Shown here in pieces: positions 45,243-55,247 of a DNA stretch of 64,000 nucleotides (position 1 is the stretch's first letter; each line of letters begins with the position of its first letter). The DNA comes from Faecalitalea sp. UBA4312 (lineage in GTDB: Bacteria; Bacillota_I; Bacilli_A; Erysipelotrichales; Erysipelotrichaceae). Made by a program: the position numbers and the translations under genes. The DNA lies in contig DGUK01000091.1 in NCBI GenBank assembly GCA_002394635.1, positions 11,147-75,146 on the forward strand. The letters are read 5' to 3'. Under the pieces are notes generated by a model. It did no database searches. It was not told where the DNA came from and was given only the letters and a program-made list of their open reading frames with translations.

Positions 45243-46031
45243 TTATTTTGCCTTTACATCCAAGGTGAAGCGCAATTCCTCATACGTATCCTGTGTCCAG
45301 CCTTCCGCAATGATCTGGAAATCCTTTTCAGCATCCAGCACCGGGAAAACCAGAATCCCTTCCGTAGATACCCCGCTGACAATTTCATAAGGTAGCTCCG
45401 GATATTTTCCGTCGTAGCGTGACATAGAACTGTCATCCTGCTCGATTTGTTTTCCATCCTGTAAAATCTTAATATCATAATTGCTTAAATCAAAATCCGC
45501 AGAACTGTCATTTTTTACCGTCATGTAGACCCGGGTTTCTTTTTCCGCAAACTCTACCTTTTCCACAGATACGGTAACACCACTTTGTTCCTGGGAGATT
45601 TTAGGCTCTAAAGCCGTTTTGGTCGGCACCACAATATCGATATAAGAAGATTTTTCCATCTTGGCATTACCAATCTGCAATACGCTGACCTGGCCTCCAA
45701 ACGCATTGGTTCCTTCTGCGACCCCGTCAATTCGGCCATCCACCTTCACATAGTCATCCGTCTGAAACTCATCACTTGGCGCAATCACATAGAAATCATT
45801 CTCACTATTCACCGGATCCTGCCAGATCTGATACCCGTCACCGCTCTTATTGAAGATTTTTCCCGAGAGCTTGATGTACTTTCCTTTGTAGGCATTCGGG
45901 TCTTTGAACACCGAAGGGATCTCATCTCTTGTAACATACGATTTCTCCTGGGAAGAGGAACCGGAGCCTCCACACGCAATAAGACCAAAAATCATGCATA
46001 CACTGATGAATACTTTCCATAACTTTTTCAT
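45243..46031 (-). CDS. Lipoprotein with OB-fold-like and DUF4352/DUF5067-like domains
   Basis: 262 residues. A lipoprotein signal ends at lipobox LIAC near residue 19, followed by a Gly/Ser linker. Residues about 30-125 resemble tRNA_anti-like OB folds (GKYIKLSGKIFNK, DDYVKVDGRIDG). Residues about 140-262 look like an immunoglobulin-like DUF4352/DUF5067 domain (VSVEKVEFAEKETRVYMTVKNDS). Surface-anchored, ligand unknown. Confidence 0.7.
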   Translation of the reverse strand: MKKLWKVFISVCMIFGLIACGGSGSSSQEKSYVTRDEIPSVFKDPNAYKGKYIKLSGKIFNKSGDGYQIWQDPVNSENDFYVIAPSDEFQTDDYVKVDGRIDGVAEGTNAFGGQVSVLQIGNAKMEKSSYIDIVVPTKTALEPKISQEQSGVTVSVEKVEFAEKETRVYMTVKNDSSADFDLSNYDIKILQDGKQIEQDDSSMSRYDGKYPELPYEIVSGVSTEGILVFPVLDAEKDFQIIAEGWTQDTYEELRFTLDVKAK

Positions 46032-46436
46032 AACTATCTACCTTTCTGTTTCTACTACTATATGTATCACCTTAATTGACAATATCCATGTCAGAAATAT
46101 ATTTTCTATCTTTTGGGTAGTTGTTACGTACAATAGATAAAGGTGTTTCAACTTTTTATTTCGTTATGTCTTCCCCTGTCAATCAATTCCTAGAGAGATT
46201 CGATGCTTAGGATACCGCTGCAATTACACTGAATGACACTTATAAAGGTATGCCTATTTTTGATTTCTTTTAGGTCTAATTGTATTCATTTTGGGTATTA
46301 AAAAAAACAGATATATGCTATTTAATAAGTATATTTTATACATTTATTAATCTCTATAATGCCCCTATCGAAAGTTTGCACCTATAATCTATACATCATG
46401 AATGATTCTTAAGCACGAAAAGAAAAAGAGGTAAAA
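46032..46436. other. Gene-free stretch upstream of the decayed bacteriocin locus
   Basis: 405 bases, AT-rich toward the right. It must contain the lipoprotein promoter (minus strand). On the plus strand, a short coding-like reading appears at about 46167-46273 (...NQFLERFDA, stop, DTAAITLNDTYKGMPIFDFF, stop) with no start or continuation; it may be a gene remnant. No RNA gene or repeat was recognised. No consensus sigma-A promoter with normal spacing was found for the bacteriocin remnant. Confidence 0.4.
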
Positions 46437-46686
46437 ATGAAAAAAGTATATGGTGTTCTATCGATTTTAATGCTGCTGTCACGTATCCAAGCGTAGGAGG
46501 TGTTTGGAGTTACGGTGTAGGTCCTTAGGATCTTACTCTGAATACATGCACCCAACACGATATCACTCTTCTACTGTAGTTGCATCGAATGGAGTGGGAG
46601 ATAAAAAATTTGCTCCAGCTGGCATGTGGTCACAAGCTCGAGTTTTATATTATAGTGGATGCTCATTTTATTATGCCATTGAATAG
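46437..46686 (+). pseudogene. Lactococcin 972-family bacteriocin, decayed by two frameshifts
   Basis: Read in three frames it gives a signal-like start (MKKVYGVLSILMLLS), then VTYPSVGGVWSYGVG, then SYSEYMHPTRYHSSTVV followed by AGMWSQARV and SFYYAIE. Lactococcin 972 has the matching order GTWQHGYG, YSNYHH, HSATVVN, AGVWAKA, SFYY. Frame changes near 46478 and 46520 (each like a one-base deletion) and stops at 46494 and 46526 prevent one product; the signal peptide also lacks its Ala-X-Ala end. AGAGG precedes the ATG. It sits directly upstream of a DUF1430 fragment and the ABC ATPase, as in intact lactococcin 972 loci. Confidence 0.82.
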
Positions 46687-46990
46687 CTGTCTTCTTGTAA
46701 TTCTAATGAGCTTTTTAATTTCTTACTATCTGACCTATATTCTTTTTCATATTGAAAAGAAGATCCTTTTTATCAAAAAGCTGATGGGCTACCGTTGGAT
46801 GGAACGCTACGAGCATGTGCTGACATGGATGGTTCTGGTTTACTTGTTACTGCTCATGCGCACAGGCGGCCTGGCTTCAGCTTCTTTGTATATCTGCATT
46901 GTTGCTGCCGATCTCTTAATATGGATCCTCTGGATGATACGATATGAAAACCGGCAATTAAGCCTTCAACTGAAAGGAGAACAGATATGA
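46673..46990 (+). pseudogene. C-terminal remnant of the bacteriocin-associated integral membrane protein (DUF1430)
   Basis: About 105 residues with three hydrophobic segments (CLLVILMSFLISYYLTYILF, HVLTWMVLVYLLLLM, LYICIVAADLLIWILW) and the IEKKILFIKKLMGYRWMERY loop, which match the C-terminal part of the membrane protein that accompanies lactococcin-972-type bacteriocins. Those proteins are normally about 650-700 residues; here nearly all of it is missing and the remnant is joined directly to the end of the bacteriocin gene. It overlaps the ATPase start by ATGA. It may still be translated as a short membrane protein. Confidence 0.7.
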
Positions 46991-47625
46991 ACGCAATCGA
47001 ATTGACACACTATTCCAAATCCTATGGAAATCATGTGATCTTTAAAGACTTTTCCTTCACTGTGCAAGCCAATGAAATGGTTGCAGTGACCGGAGAAAGC
47101 GGGATTGGAAAAAGCACTCTGTTAAACTCTCTGGGCCTGATTGAAAACTTTGATGAAGGACAATATTTCTTGTTTGGAAGTCCGGCTCCAAGATGCAACA
47201 CAAGAGAAGCCAATCGGATCATTCGAGAAAAAATTTCCTATCTTTTCCAAAACTTCGCATTGGTGGATCACTATTCAGTCAATGAGAATCTGATGATGGC
47301 ATTAAAATACACAAAAATGTCCGATCAGGAAAAATACGATCGTATCCATGAAGCCCTTTCACAGATTTCCTTGCAGGAATTTATCGATAAAAAAGTATTC
47401 ACACTGTCCGGAGGCCAGCAGCAAAAAATTGCACTGATCCGGGCTTCTTTAAAACCCTCGGAATTGTTATTAGCGGATGAACCGACCGGTTCCCTTGACG
47501 AAAAGAACAGAGAGATCATTCTAAAACAGCTGCATGTACTCCATGCTCTCGGCAAAACGATCATTCTCGTTACCCACGATCCCTATGTCGCAGACAGCTG
47601 TCAACGAAAGGTCGTTATCAAATAA
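46987..47625 (+). CDS. ABC transporter ATP-binding protein, lactococcin 972 group
   Basis: 212 residues, one intact ABC domain: Walker A GESGIGKSTLLNS, Q-loop FQNFALVDHYSVNENL, signature LSGGQQQKIALIRA, Walker B LLLADEPTGSLD and H-switch THD. It is close to the ATPases that partner with the bacteriocin-associated membrane protein in producer immunity or export. Its partner is reduced to a remnant, so it is probably an orphan. It ends at a strong terminator. Confidence 0.85.
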   Translation: MNAIELTHYSKSYGNHVIFKDFSFTVQANEMVAVTGESGIGKSTLLNSLGLIENFDEGQYFLFGSPAPRCNTREANRIIREKISYLFQNFALVDHYSVNENLMMALKYTKMSDQEKYDRIHEALSQISLQEFIDKKVFTLSGGQQQKIALIRASLKPSELLLADEPTGSLDEKNREIILKQLHVLHALGKTIILVTHDPYVADSCQRKVVIK

Positions 47626-47651
47626 ACCGGGGAGCGACGGGCTCCCCGGTT
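47625..47651. terminator. Terminator after the ABC ATPase gene
   Basis: AACCGGGGAGC-gacg-GGCTCCCCGGTT hairpin followed by TGTTTTATTTT; also close to the converging FAD protein stop. Confidence 0.92.
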
Positions 47652-47654
47652 GTT

Positions 47655-49019
47655 TTATTTTCCATACAGGTGTCTGGCTACATAGACACCGCTGGCACTG
47701 GCATGCGACAAAGAATGGGTCACGCCGGAACAATCTCCGATCACAAACAAATTTTTGTGGCATGTTTCCAGATTCGAATCCACTTTTACCTGCATATTGT
47801 AGAATTTGACTTCCACACCATAAAGCAGGGTATCATCGTTGGCTGTTCCCGGACAAACCTCATCCAGGGCATAGATCATTTCGATGATATCATCGAGCTG
47901 TCGTTTCGGAATCACCAAGGACAGATCCCCCGGTGTTGCCTTTAAGGTCGGTGTCGTAAAGCCTCCCTGGATACGATGTGGCGTGGAGCGCTGTCCGCGG
48001 ATCAGATCCCCAAAGCGCTGGACAATGACCCCGCCCCCTAACATATTGGATAAACGGGCAATGCTTTCACCATACTGGTTGCTCTGACGGAATGGCTCGG
48101 TAAACCGGCTGGAAACCAATAAGGCAAAATTGGTATTCTCGGTATAGCGTGAAGGATCTTCGTAACTGTGGCCGTTGACCGTTACGATCCCGTTGGTGTT
48201 CTCATTGACTACAACACCATGCGGATTCATACAGAAAGTCCGAACTTTATCCTGGTATTTTTTCGACCGGTAGACAATCTTGGATTCATATAGAGAATCG
48301 GTCAGTTCACTGAAAATCTCTGCATTCAATTCCACCCGGACGCCAATATCTACACGGTTGCTTTCGGTTTCAATATCCAAGGAGGAACAGATTTTCTCCA
48401 TCCAGCTTGACCCGGAACGTCCGGTAGAAATGACACAGACCTTACCGGTAAAGATTTGGTCTTTACAACGGATCGTGTAGCCATCATCTTTATGCTCTAC
48501 TGTATCAATATGCGTATAGAAATGAAGATCCACTTTTTCCTTAAGTACATTATAGAGATTCTCCAGCACCTTATAGTTGATATCTGTACCCAAATGTCGC
48601 ACACTGGCCTTTAACAAATGCAGGTTATGCTGTAAACATTTCTTGGCGATGGACGGATCTGTATTCACATAGAGCTTTGTGTCCTTGCCACCATATCGGC
48701 AATTGATGGTATCTACATATTCCATCAGTTCAATGGCTTCTTTCTCACCAATGTATTCATACAGATTTCCTCCGAATTCATTGGTAATATTGTATTTCCC
48801 ATCACTGAAGGCACCAGCTCCGCCAAATCCGTTCATGATGGAACATGTTTTACAATGGATGCAAGACTTGATCTTTTTTCCATCAATCGGACATTTTCTT
48901 TTTTCCAAAGGGCTGCCAGTTTCAAAGACTCCGATCTTCAGATCCGGATTTAACCGAATTGCTTCATAGGCCGTAAAGATTCCTCCCGGACCAGCCCCGA
49001 CAATCATTAAATCATACAT
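47655..49019 (-). CDS. FAD-dependent oxidoreductase
   Basis: 454 residues from the ATG at 49017-49019, with AGGTG six bases upstream (an in-frame GTG lies nine bases before). Dinucleotide-binding MIVGAGPGGIFTAYEA at the N-terminus, a Cys-containing stretch CIHCKTCSIMNGFGGAGAFSDG, and a C-terminal FVIGDCSGVTHSLSHASASG FAD motif. This matches the large uncharacterised FAD-dependent dehydrogenase family. Substrate unknown. Confidence 0.82.
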   Translation of the reverse strand: MYDLMIVGAGPGGIFTAYEAIRLNPDLKIGVFETGSPLEKRKCPIDGKKIKSCIHCKTCSIMNGFGGAGAFSDGKYNITNEFGGNLYEYIGEKEAIELMEYVDTINCRYGGKDTKLYVNTDPSIAKKCLQHNLHLLKASVRHLGTDINYKVLENLYNVLKEKVDLHFYTHIDTVEHKDDGYTIRCKDQIFTGKVCVISTGRSGSSWMEKICSSLDIETESNRVDIGVRVELNAEIFSELTDSLYESKIVYRSKKYQDKVRTFCMNPHGVVVNENTNGIVTVNGHSYEDPSRYTENTNFALLVSSRFTEPFRQSNQYGESIARLSNMLGGGVIVQRFGDLIRGQRSTPHRIQGGFTTPTLKATPGDLSLVIPKRQLDDIIEMIYALDEVCPGTANDDTLLYGVEVKFYNMQVKVDSNLETCHKNLFVIGDCSGVTHSLSHASASGVYVARHLYGK

Positions 49020-49063
49020 AGTTATCACCTGATTCTAGTATACCGTAATTCATTAAGTTTTTA

Positions 49064-50461
49064 TTAATATTTTGTATCATCGTATTCCCATGTATGCATC
49101 GCATTCTGGGTAATCTGTTTACGGATGGATTCCTTCCATTTCTCTCTTTCTTGTTCTGACTGGGCTATATTATCCATCATCCCAATCGCATTCTTAAAGT
49201 CCAGTAATAATTCTTTACGGGCCATACGCAACAAATTCTGATCCTGCATACGTTTGGCGGTCATCGTTGTCAGAATGGTGCCCGGATTGATCTTCTTTTC
49301 CTTCGGCCCTTTTTCCAATACCATCTGATAGCGTTGATAGGCCAGATCAACGGCATCCTCCCAGGACAAATAGATTTCATCCATCGCATATTGTCCTACC
49401 CTTTGCAGCACGTCCGGATCGGCATTGATTTTTTCCAACAAAGCAGCCATAGACTGCGCGTTTTCTTCAATCAGAAATCCATTATGGCCATCGATAATGC
49501 CTTCCGCCGCACACGAGCCTTGGATCAATACACTGGCCAAGCCACAAGCCGCTGCTTCCCTGACCACTAAACCATTGGTGTCGAAGGTGGATGGAAACAA
49601 AAACAAATCTGCCCGGGTATTCCATGCACGCAGTTGTTGTCGGTCATACACAGGTCCGATGAGAATGCATTTTGAAGTCAGACCCAAAGCCTGAATTCGT
49701 TCTTGTAACCAACATTCATCTGGGCCTTTTCCGATAAAGACCATACGGAAATCGATGTGCTGCTCCTGCAATATCTTCAGCGCATCCAGGATGATCGGCA
49801 ACCCTTTATACGTCATGATCCGTCCGACAAACAAAAAGACAGGTGTCCCTTGTGGCAGATCATATCCATCGGTCACCTTTTTCACCGTTTCAGTATCCAC
49901 TTTTCCCTTTTCAAAATCCACACCGTTCGGCATCACATGATAGTCTCCTTGAAAGCCCAGCTCCCGCAGATTTTCCCCGGCTCCCTGACTGACAACCCAT
50001 ATATCATCACATGCCTCGATATTGGAGACCATGGTTTGAATAGCTTCCTTGATGGCAGGCTTGAAGCGAAGGACCCGTTTGATGTCAATATCGTATTTTG
50101 TATGATATGTAAAGATGACCGGTGCGCCGGTTTGTTCTCTTATAATACGAGCAATCATCGTCGAAACCACCGGACAATGCGTGTGGATGATATCGGGCAT
50201 GAAAGCTGTCATCTTGGAGATAGCTTTTTCATCCAAAGGATCTCCGGTCCGATATCCACTGGCTAGCTTTGTGGTATTCAGGCTACGATAAGGGACCACC
50301 GTAAAAGGATAGCTTTCATATTTTGCCCGAGGATATCGTGGTGTCCCTACCAGTACATCGGCTTTCTGATCGGCTGTCAGATGTGTAGCATAATTCATGA
50401 CCACATTGCCTACACCATCGATCATCGGTGCAAAGGCATCATTCAACAAGCACACTTTCAT
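49064..50461 (-). CDS. Glycosyltransferase, GT4 family
   Basis: 465 residues from the ATG at 50459-50461 after AAAGGAGG. GT-B fold: N-terminal LNDAFAPMIDGVGNVVMNYA, DIIHTHCPVV, and a C-terminal half with FLFVGRIMTYKGL and the catalytic E(x7)E region PSTFDTNGLVVREAAACGL. About 80 extra residues follow the catalytic core. Acceptor unknown; a cell-surface or glycolipid role is typical. Its ATG overlaps the hydrolase stop by four bases. Confidence 0.88.
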   Translation of the reverse strand: MKVCLLNDAFAPMIDGVGNVVMNYATHLTADQKADVLVGTPRYPRAKYESYPFTVVPYRSLNTTKLASGYRTGDPLDEKAISKMTAFMPDIIHTHCPVVSTMIARIIREQTGAPVIFTYHTKYDIDIKRVLRFKPAIKEAIQTMVSNIEACDDIWVVSQGAGENLRELGFQGDYHVMPNGVDFEKGKVDTETVKKVTDGYDLPQGTPVFLFVGRIMTYKGLPIILDALKILQEQHIDFRMVFIGKGPDECWLQERIQALGLTSKCILIGPVYDRQQLRAWNTRADLFLFPSTFDTNGLVVREAAACGLASVLIQGSCAAEGIIDGHNGFLIEENAQSMAALLEKINADPDVLQRVGQYAMDEIYLSWEDAVDLAYQRYQMVLEKGPKEKKINPGTILTTMTAKRMQDQNLLRMARKELLLDFKNAIGMMDNIAQSEQEREKWKESIRKQITQNAMHTWEYDDTKY

Positions 50462-51294
50462 TCGGATCCTCCTTTCAATATTTCCTGGATACAAGCCGTG
50501 AATTCAGTTGGCTTTTCCAGAATCAGCTCATGACTGGCTTCTTCAATTCCGTATGCCTTCTGAAAAGACGGACAATGGTTCTGATAATACGCAGCCAATT
50601 CCGGCTTCATCAAAGAACCGGGAATCGCATAGATATAGCTGAGAGGGACATCGAGTTCTTGAACCCGTGTTCTTTCATCCCGGTCAGCCATGGAAATAAA
50701 CAAGGACTGTAAACATCCGATATGGCAATGTGAAAGGATCTCCTGACAGATCTTTTCCACATCGGTTCGTTTCATCGTTCGTATAGATGGATCATCCTCC
50801 AACGCAAATTTGACCATAAAATCAAGAAAGTCTTCTTTCATTTTAATTTGATCCAGCTCAAACTGTTCTTTCGTATATCGTCCTTGAAAAAAGCCTAGAT
50901 TCCAGGATGCATCATTCATGGTTTTTGGTGTCATATCCACAAAGACACATTGTGAAATTCTTTGTGTTCCAAATTGATGCATATAGGATAGAAGTACATA
51001 CACCCCCATCGACCAGGCTACGATACACACATTTTCAACGTCTAAATGCTTCAGTAATGCATGAACATCTTCCGCCAGATCTTCGATCGTTACGTGTGAA
51101 TTGTTTACATCCATGGAAAGACCATGTCCCCGGAAATCCATGGTAATACATTGCGTTTCCCGGGACAGTACCTTCACCGTTTCATCAAAATTATCATGCC
51201 GTCCGGACCAGCCATGTAAAAATAACACCGGCTGGCCCTGACCGTGTACTTCATAATAAATGGATCCATGATCCTTTGTCTCAAGTCTTGTCAT
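50458..51294 (-). CDS. Alpha/beta hydrolase
   Basis: 278 residues. HGWSGRHDNFDE (oxyanion), VAWSMGVYVLL (nucleophile Ser) and EASHELILEKP (catalytic His) are present, with DFRGHGLS near residue 55. Cotranscribed with the glycosyltransferase. Substrate unknown. Confidence 0.8.
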   Translation of the reverse strand: MTRLETKDHGSIYYEVHGQGQPVLFLHGWSGRHDNFDETVKVLSRETQCITMDFRGHGLSMDVNNSHVTIEDLAEDVHALLKHLDVENVCIVAWSMGVYVLLSYMHQFGTQRISQCVFVDMTPKTMNDASWNLGFFQGRYTKEQFELDQIKMKEDFLDFMVKFALEDDPSIRTMKRTDVEKICQEILSHCHIGCLQSLFISMADRDERTRVQELDVPLSYIYAIPGSLMKPELAAYYQNHCPSFQKAYGIEEASHELILEKPTEFTACIQEILKGGSE

Positions 51295-51392
51295 ACTTGT
51301 ATTGTATACTGTTCCATCAAGATTTCGTATCTTTTTTACGCGTCAACTTTTATAATAAAATTAATCATTGTATCCATAAGGAGGAATATTTT

Positions 51393-53950
51393 ATGCTTTC
51401 AGAAAAGAAAATATTATCTGGTTTTCCCGGACTTGATCAAAAACTGAATTCTATCCGGGCCGGTGACAATATCGTCTTTCGGGTACTGGACCTGGAATTT
51501 TTCCGTTTTTTTGCCAAGAGCTTTGTCGAACAGGCAAAGCTGGCCGATAGACCGGTCCACTACATCCGTTTCGGTTCTCATAAATCCATGTTAAAAGATT
51601 TGGACAATGTCATTGTCCATAAGATGGATCCTAGTGTCGGTTTTGAATCCTTTACTGTCAATCTATATAAGATCATTATGGATACCAAACGGGAAGCGTT
51701 CTTTATCTTTGATAATATTTCCATTCTGGGAGAATACTGGAATACAGATTTAATGCTGGGAAATTTCTTTCAGGTGACTTGTCCGTTCTTAACGGAAATG
51801 GAGGATGTGGCCATTTTCCCATTGCGAAGAGGCAGTCATTCCTATGACTGCATCGATCAGATCCGGCAGTCTGTGCAGATCTTCCTGGATATTGTTTACA
51901 GCCAAAGCTCTTATTATCTGACCCCGCTAAAGGTACAGGACCGTTATAACGGGGAAATGTTTCTGACGCATCGTCTGGATGCTGATATGAGCTTTGTGCC
52001 TCTGACATATTCCACCTCTTTAGCCAAATATTATCGTGCCGTCAATGAATCCGGTCCGGGTGAACAGCTCCAGGATGCCTGGGATCGGTTCTTTCTGGAA
52101 GTACAGATGAACTATGCCAACCGGATCAACACAAAGCATTACCACAAAAAGATGTGCTCCATGCTGATGACAGAGAATCCCCGTATGCAGGATCTGATCT
52201 TGAATCATTTTAAAACAAGAGACTATTTGTCCCTGCAAAGCCGGATCATCGGTACCGGCAAAATTGGTGGGAAAGCATGTGGTATGTTGACAGCCCGTAA
52301 GATCATCCAGGATCATTGTCCGGAAGTAGCGGCGCATTTCGAGCCGCACGACTCCTACTATATCGGATCTGATATTTATTATACATTTATCATTTATAAC
52401 CAGTTCTGGAATTTATGGCTGGATCATCATGCCGATATGGAAGACATGGAGCTGGCCCAACAGATCGGACAGCGCATTATGGAAGGAGAATTTCCTCCTA
52501 CGATCCGCATCCAGTTTAAACGCCTGCTGGATTATTACGGCACCAGTCCGATCATCGTACGCTCCAGCAGTTTTCTGGAGGACGGCTTCGGCAACGCCTT
52601 TGCCGGTAAGTATGAATCCGTATTCTGTGTCGGCGGCAATACTATGGAAGAACGTTTAAACCAGTTTGAACAAGCCATCCGTATTGTCTATGCCAGTACG
52701 GTTTCCCCTTCGGCACTCGAGTACCGTCGACGTCGCAACTTGTTAGATAGTGATGAACAGATGGCTCTGTTAGTTCAAAGAGTCTCCGGTTCCCGACTAG
52801 ATCATTATTATTTTCCGATGGCAGCCGGTGTCGGTTATTCCTACAATAACTACCCTTGGTCCAGCCAGTTGGATCCAAATGCCGGTATGCTGCGGCTGGT
52901 GGCCGGACTGGGCACACGTGCAGTTGACCGCACACCAGGGGATTACCCTCGACTGGTCAGCCTGGATAAACCGACCTTTCAGACCCACAGTAGTCTTAAG
53001 GACCGCCATAAGTTCTCTCAGCACTATATGGATGTACTGGATACCGAAAAGAAGGCTCTTGTCAGAAGCGCGTGGAAGAGTTATACCCGCATATCCTGCC
53101 ATGGCAGAAGGTCTTGTTATATTCCCATGATACTGAAGCGGAGCAGATGCTGCGCAGCCGTGGACAATACCGGCCGGTCCTTTTTGCTGACTGTCGCCAG
53201 CTCTTATCAAACCAAAAGATCATCGCCTGCATGCAGGAGATGTTGTTAAAGCTGCAGGAAGTGTATGAAACCCCGGTAGATATTGAATATACGATCAACA
53301 TTTCCGACAGTGGTGAATTTTGGATCAACCTTCTCCAGTGCCGGCCTTTGCAGTCTTCAAAAAAAGGAAATATCACTTTACCGACCATTCCCAAGGAAGA
53401 TACCTATCTTAATGTCGTTAAAAACACCATGGGTACCTCCCGGAATATCGATGTTGGGCTGATCGTAGTGGTCGATCCATATGCGTACTACACATTAAAT
53501 TACGCAAAGAAACCGGATGTAGCCCGCGCCATCGGAAAGATCAATCATCATTTCATGGATCAACCCTACCAGAAGATCCTGATTACACCGGGACGAATTG
53601 GTACATCATCGCCGGAGCTGGGAGTACCAGTAACCTTTGCGGAAATATCCGACTTCAATATGATTGCCGAAGTTGCCTACAGTAAGGTTGGTTACATGCC
53701 CGAGCTTTCTTTTGGATCGCATATGTTCCAGGACCTGGTGGAAGCCGAGATCCTCTATGTTGCCATCATGGAAAATACGGATACCCGTATCTATGACCCC
53801 GCATTTTTATCTCAGTTTGAAGAAGTTGGCCACACCCTTCTCGATGAAGACATGGCATCCATCATCTCAGTCTATCGGGTGCATGACATATTCCTGGCTT
53901 ATGATGCCCATAAGCAGGAAATCTTATGTGGAAAAAAAGGAGAACGCTAA
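51393..53950 (+). pseudogene. PEP/pyruvate-binding domain protein, broken by a frameshift
   Basis: Read in one frame to about 53065 and in a second frame from about 53072 to the stop at 53950, it encodes about 850 residues. The N-terminus (KILSGFPGLDQKLNSIRAGDN) resembles a KaiC/RAD55-like opening without a clear Walker A; from about residue 310 it has the PPDK-like PEP/pyruvate-binding fold (GGKACGMLTARK, SPIIVRSSSFLEDGFGNAFAGKYES). The shift fits loss of one base in AGAAGCGC-GTGGAAGAG: restoring one base links KKALVR to VEELYPHILP. Both halves look undecayed, so a recent mutation, a sequencing error or slippage are all possible. GAGGA precedes the ATG. Confidence 0.75.
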
Positions 53951-53962
53951 CAACGTTCTCCT
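53939..53962. terminator. Bidirectional terminator
   Basis: GGAGAACG-ctaacaa-CGTTCTCC hairpin followed by TTTAATT, overlapping the end of the PEP-binding gene and facing pfkA. Confidence 0.85.
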
Positions 53963-53966
53963 TTAA

Positions 53967-54947
53967 TTAGTTCGATAAGCCCATAGCTTCTAATACATCA
54001 TAACGATACATCTGCAGATGTTTTTCCATCTTCAGCGCTTCTTCTATTTCGATCTCCACAATATCGCCATGTTGTGTACCGATGATACAGTTGCTGCGGC
54101 CTTCCGCCAGTGCTTTTACTGCATAATATCCCATCCGAGTCGCTGTTTCTCTGTCTCGGGCTGTCGGGGATCCGCCTCGCTGGATGTGGCCTAATACTGT
54201 AACGCGTGGATCAATTCCAACCGATTCGTGGATCTTTTTGGAAATCTCCATCACATTGCCAACACCTTCCGCTACGACGATCATAAAATGCGTATTGCCG
54301 GCCAAACGGGAATTCTGGATCCGTTCAACGACATCCCGCTGGAAATTAAACTCTCTTTCCGGTACCAGGACAGCCGTTGCTCCGACCGCGATACCGACAT
54401 ATAAAGCCAGATATCCGGCATTTCGTCCCATCACTTCTACTACCGAACATCTTTCATGTGACTGCATGGTATCTCTTAACCGGTCAATACAGCCGATGGC
54501 TGTATTACAAGCCGTATCAAAACCAATCGTATAATTGGTGCAGCCTAAGTCATTATCAATGGTCGCGGGAATGCCGACAACCGGAATCCCCATATGGGAT
54601 AAGGCCAACCCGCCTCGGAATGTACCATCGCCGCCAATGACCACAACCGCATCCAGACCTAGCATCTTACAAGTTCCCACGGCCTTCCTCTGTCCGGCTT
54701 CATCCATAAATTCATCGCTTCTGGCAGTATACAACATCGTACCACCTGAGGTAAGAATATGATTGACCGTGGTTCCTGTCATTCTGATAAAATCAGCATT
54801 GATCAGTCCCTGGTATCCTCTTCGGATACCGACACACTCAATATCATTAGAGACAGCTGTTCGTACAACAGCTCTTACGGCTGCATTCATTCCCGGTGAA
54901 TCTCCACCACTCGTCAATACACCAATTCTCTTAAATTTCTTTTCCAT
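53967..54947 (-). CDS. pfkA: ATP-dependent 6-phosphofructokinase
   Basis: 326 residues, bacterial PfkA length. GVLTSGGDSPGMNAAVRA at the N-terminus, ATP/phosphoryl motif GGDGTFRGG, catalytic TIDNDLG and the EVMGRNAGYLAL region are intact; Gly at the position after GGDG... favours ATP over PPi use (family knowledge). It phosphorylates fructose 6-phosphate. Monocistronic on the minus strand. Confidence 0.95.
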   Translation of the reverse strand: MEKKFKRIGVLTSGGDSPGMNAAVRAVVRTAVSNDIECVGIRRGYQGLINADFIRMTGTTVNHILTSGGTMLYTARSDEFMDEAGQRKAVGTCKMLGLDAVVVIGGDGTFRGGLALSHMGIPVVGIPATIDNDLGCTNYTIGFDTACNTAIGCIDRLRDTMQSHERCSVVEVMGRNAGYLALYVGIAVGATAVLVPEREFNFQRDVVERIQNSRLAGNTHFMIVVAEGVGNVMEISKKIHESVGIDPRVTVLGHIQRGGSPTARDRETATRMGYYAVKALAEGRSNCIIGTQHGDIVEIEIEEALKMEKHLQMYRYDVLEAMGLSN

Positions 54948-55088
54948 GAAGATTCCTCCTTTTTAGTTCTTGTTACTTTTAGAATAACACAAAATGAACC
55001 TTGCGAATCGATTTTTCATATTTAAGATATCCTTTTATTTTTCATTGACAAACATGCATGCTTGACATACAATCCCCTTAAAGAATAT

Positions 55089-55187
55089 GCAGAGTAGATG
55101 CAAGAGCGTTAAGTGTCTGGTGAACAGGGAGTTGACACCAGAACGAAAAAACGTTGATTTTGCGGTTCTTGTGTCGCATCCCGCTGC
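55089..55187 (+). promoter_or_regulatory. Tetrahydrofolate (THF-I, folT) riboswitch
   Basis: Sequence elements in order match THF-I: GCAGAGTAGATG at the 5' end, GCGTTAAGTG, GAACAGGGAGTTG, a CGAAAAAACG hairpin, GCGGTTCTTGTG and the 3' GTCGCATCCCGCTGC closing the main stem with the 5' GCAG. It lies 60 bases upstream of a folT-type ECF gene, as in many Bacillota. It fills most of the gene-free stretch 54948-55247. Confidence 0.93.
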
Positions 55188-55205
55188 TACATATAACGGA
55201 AAAGT

Positions 55206-55247
55206 AACCTCCTGATGTAGTAACGCTATGCGAAAGGAGGTTTTTTT
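55206..55247 (+). promoter_or_regulatory. Expression platform of the THF riboswitch
   Basis: AACCTCCT (55206-55213) pairs with AGGAGGTT (55235-55242), followed by a T run. The 3' arm includes the folT Shine-Dalgarno AAAGGAGG. The hairpin can thus act as intrinsic terminator and also hide the ribosome site; which dominates cannot be told. Confidence 0.8.
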
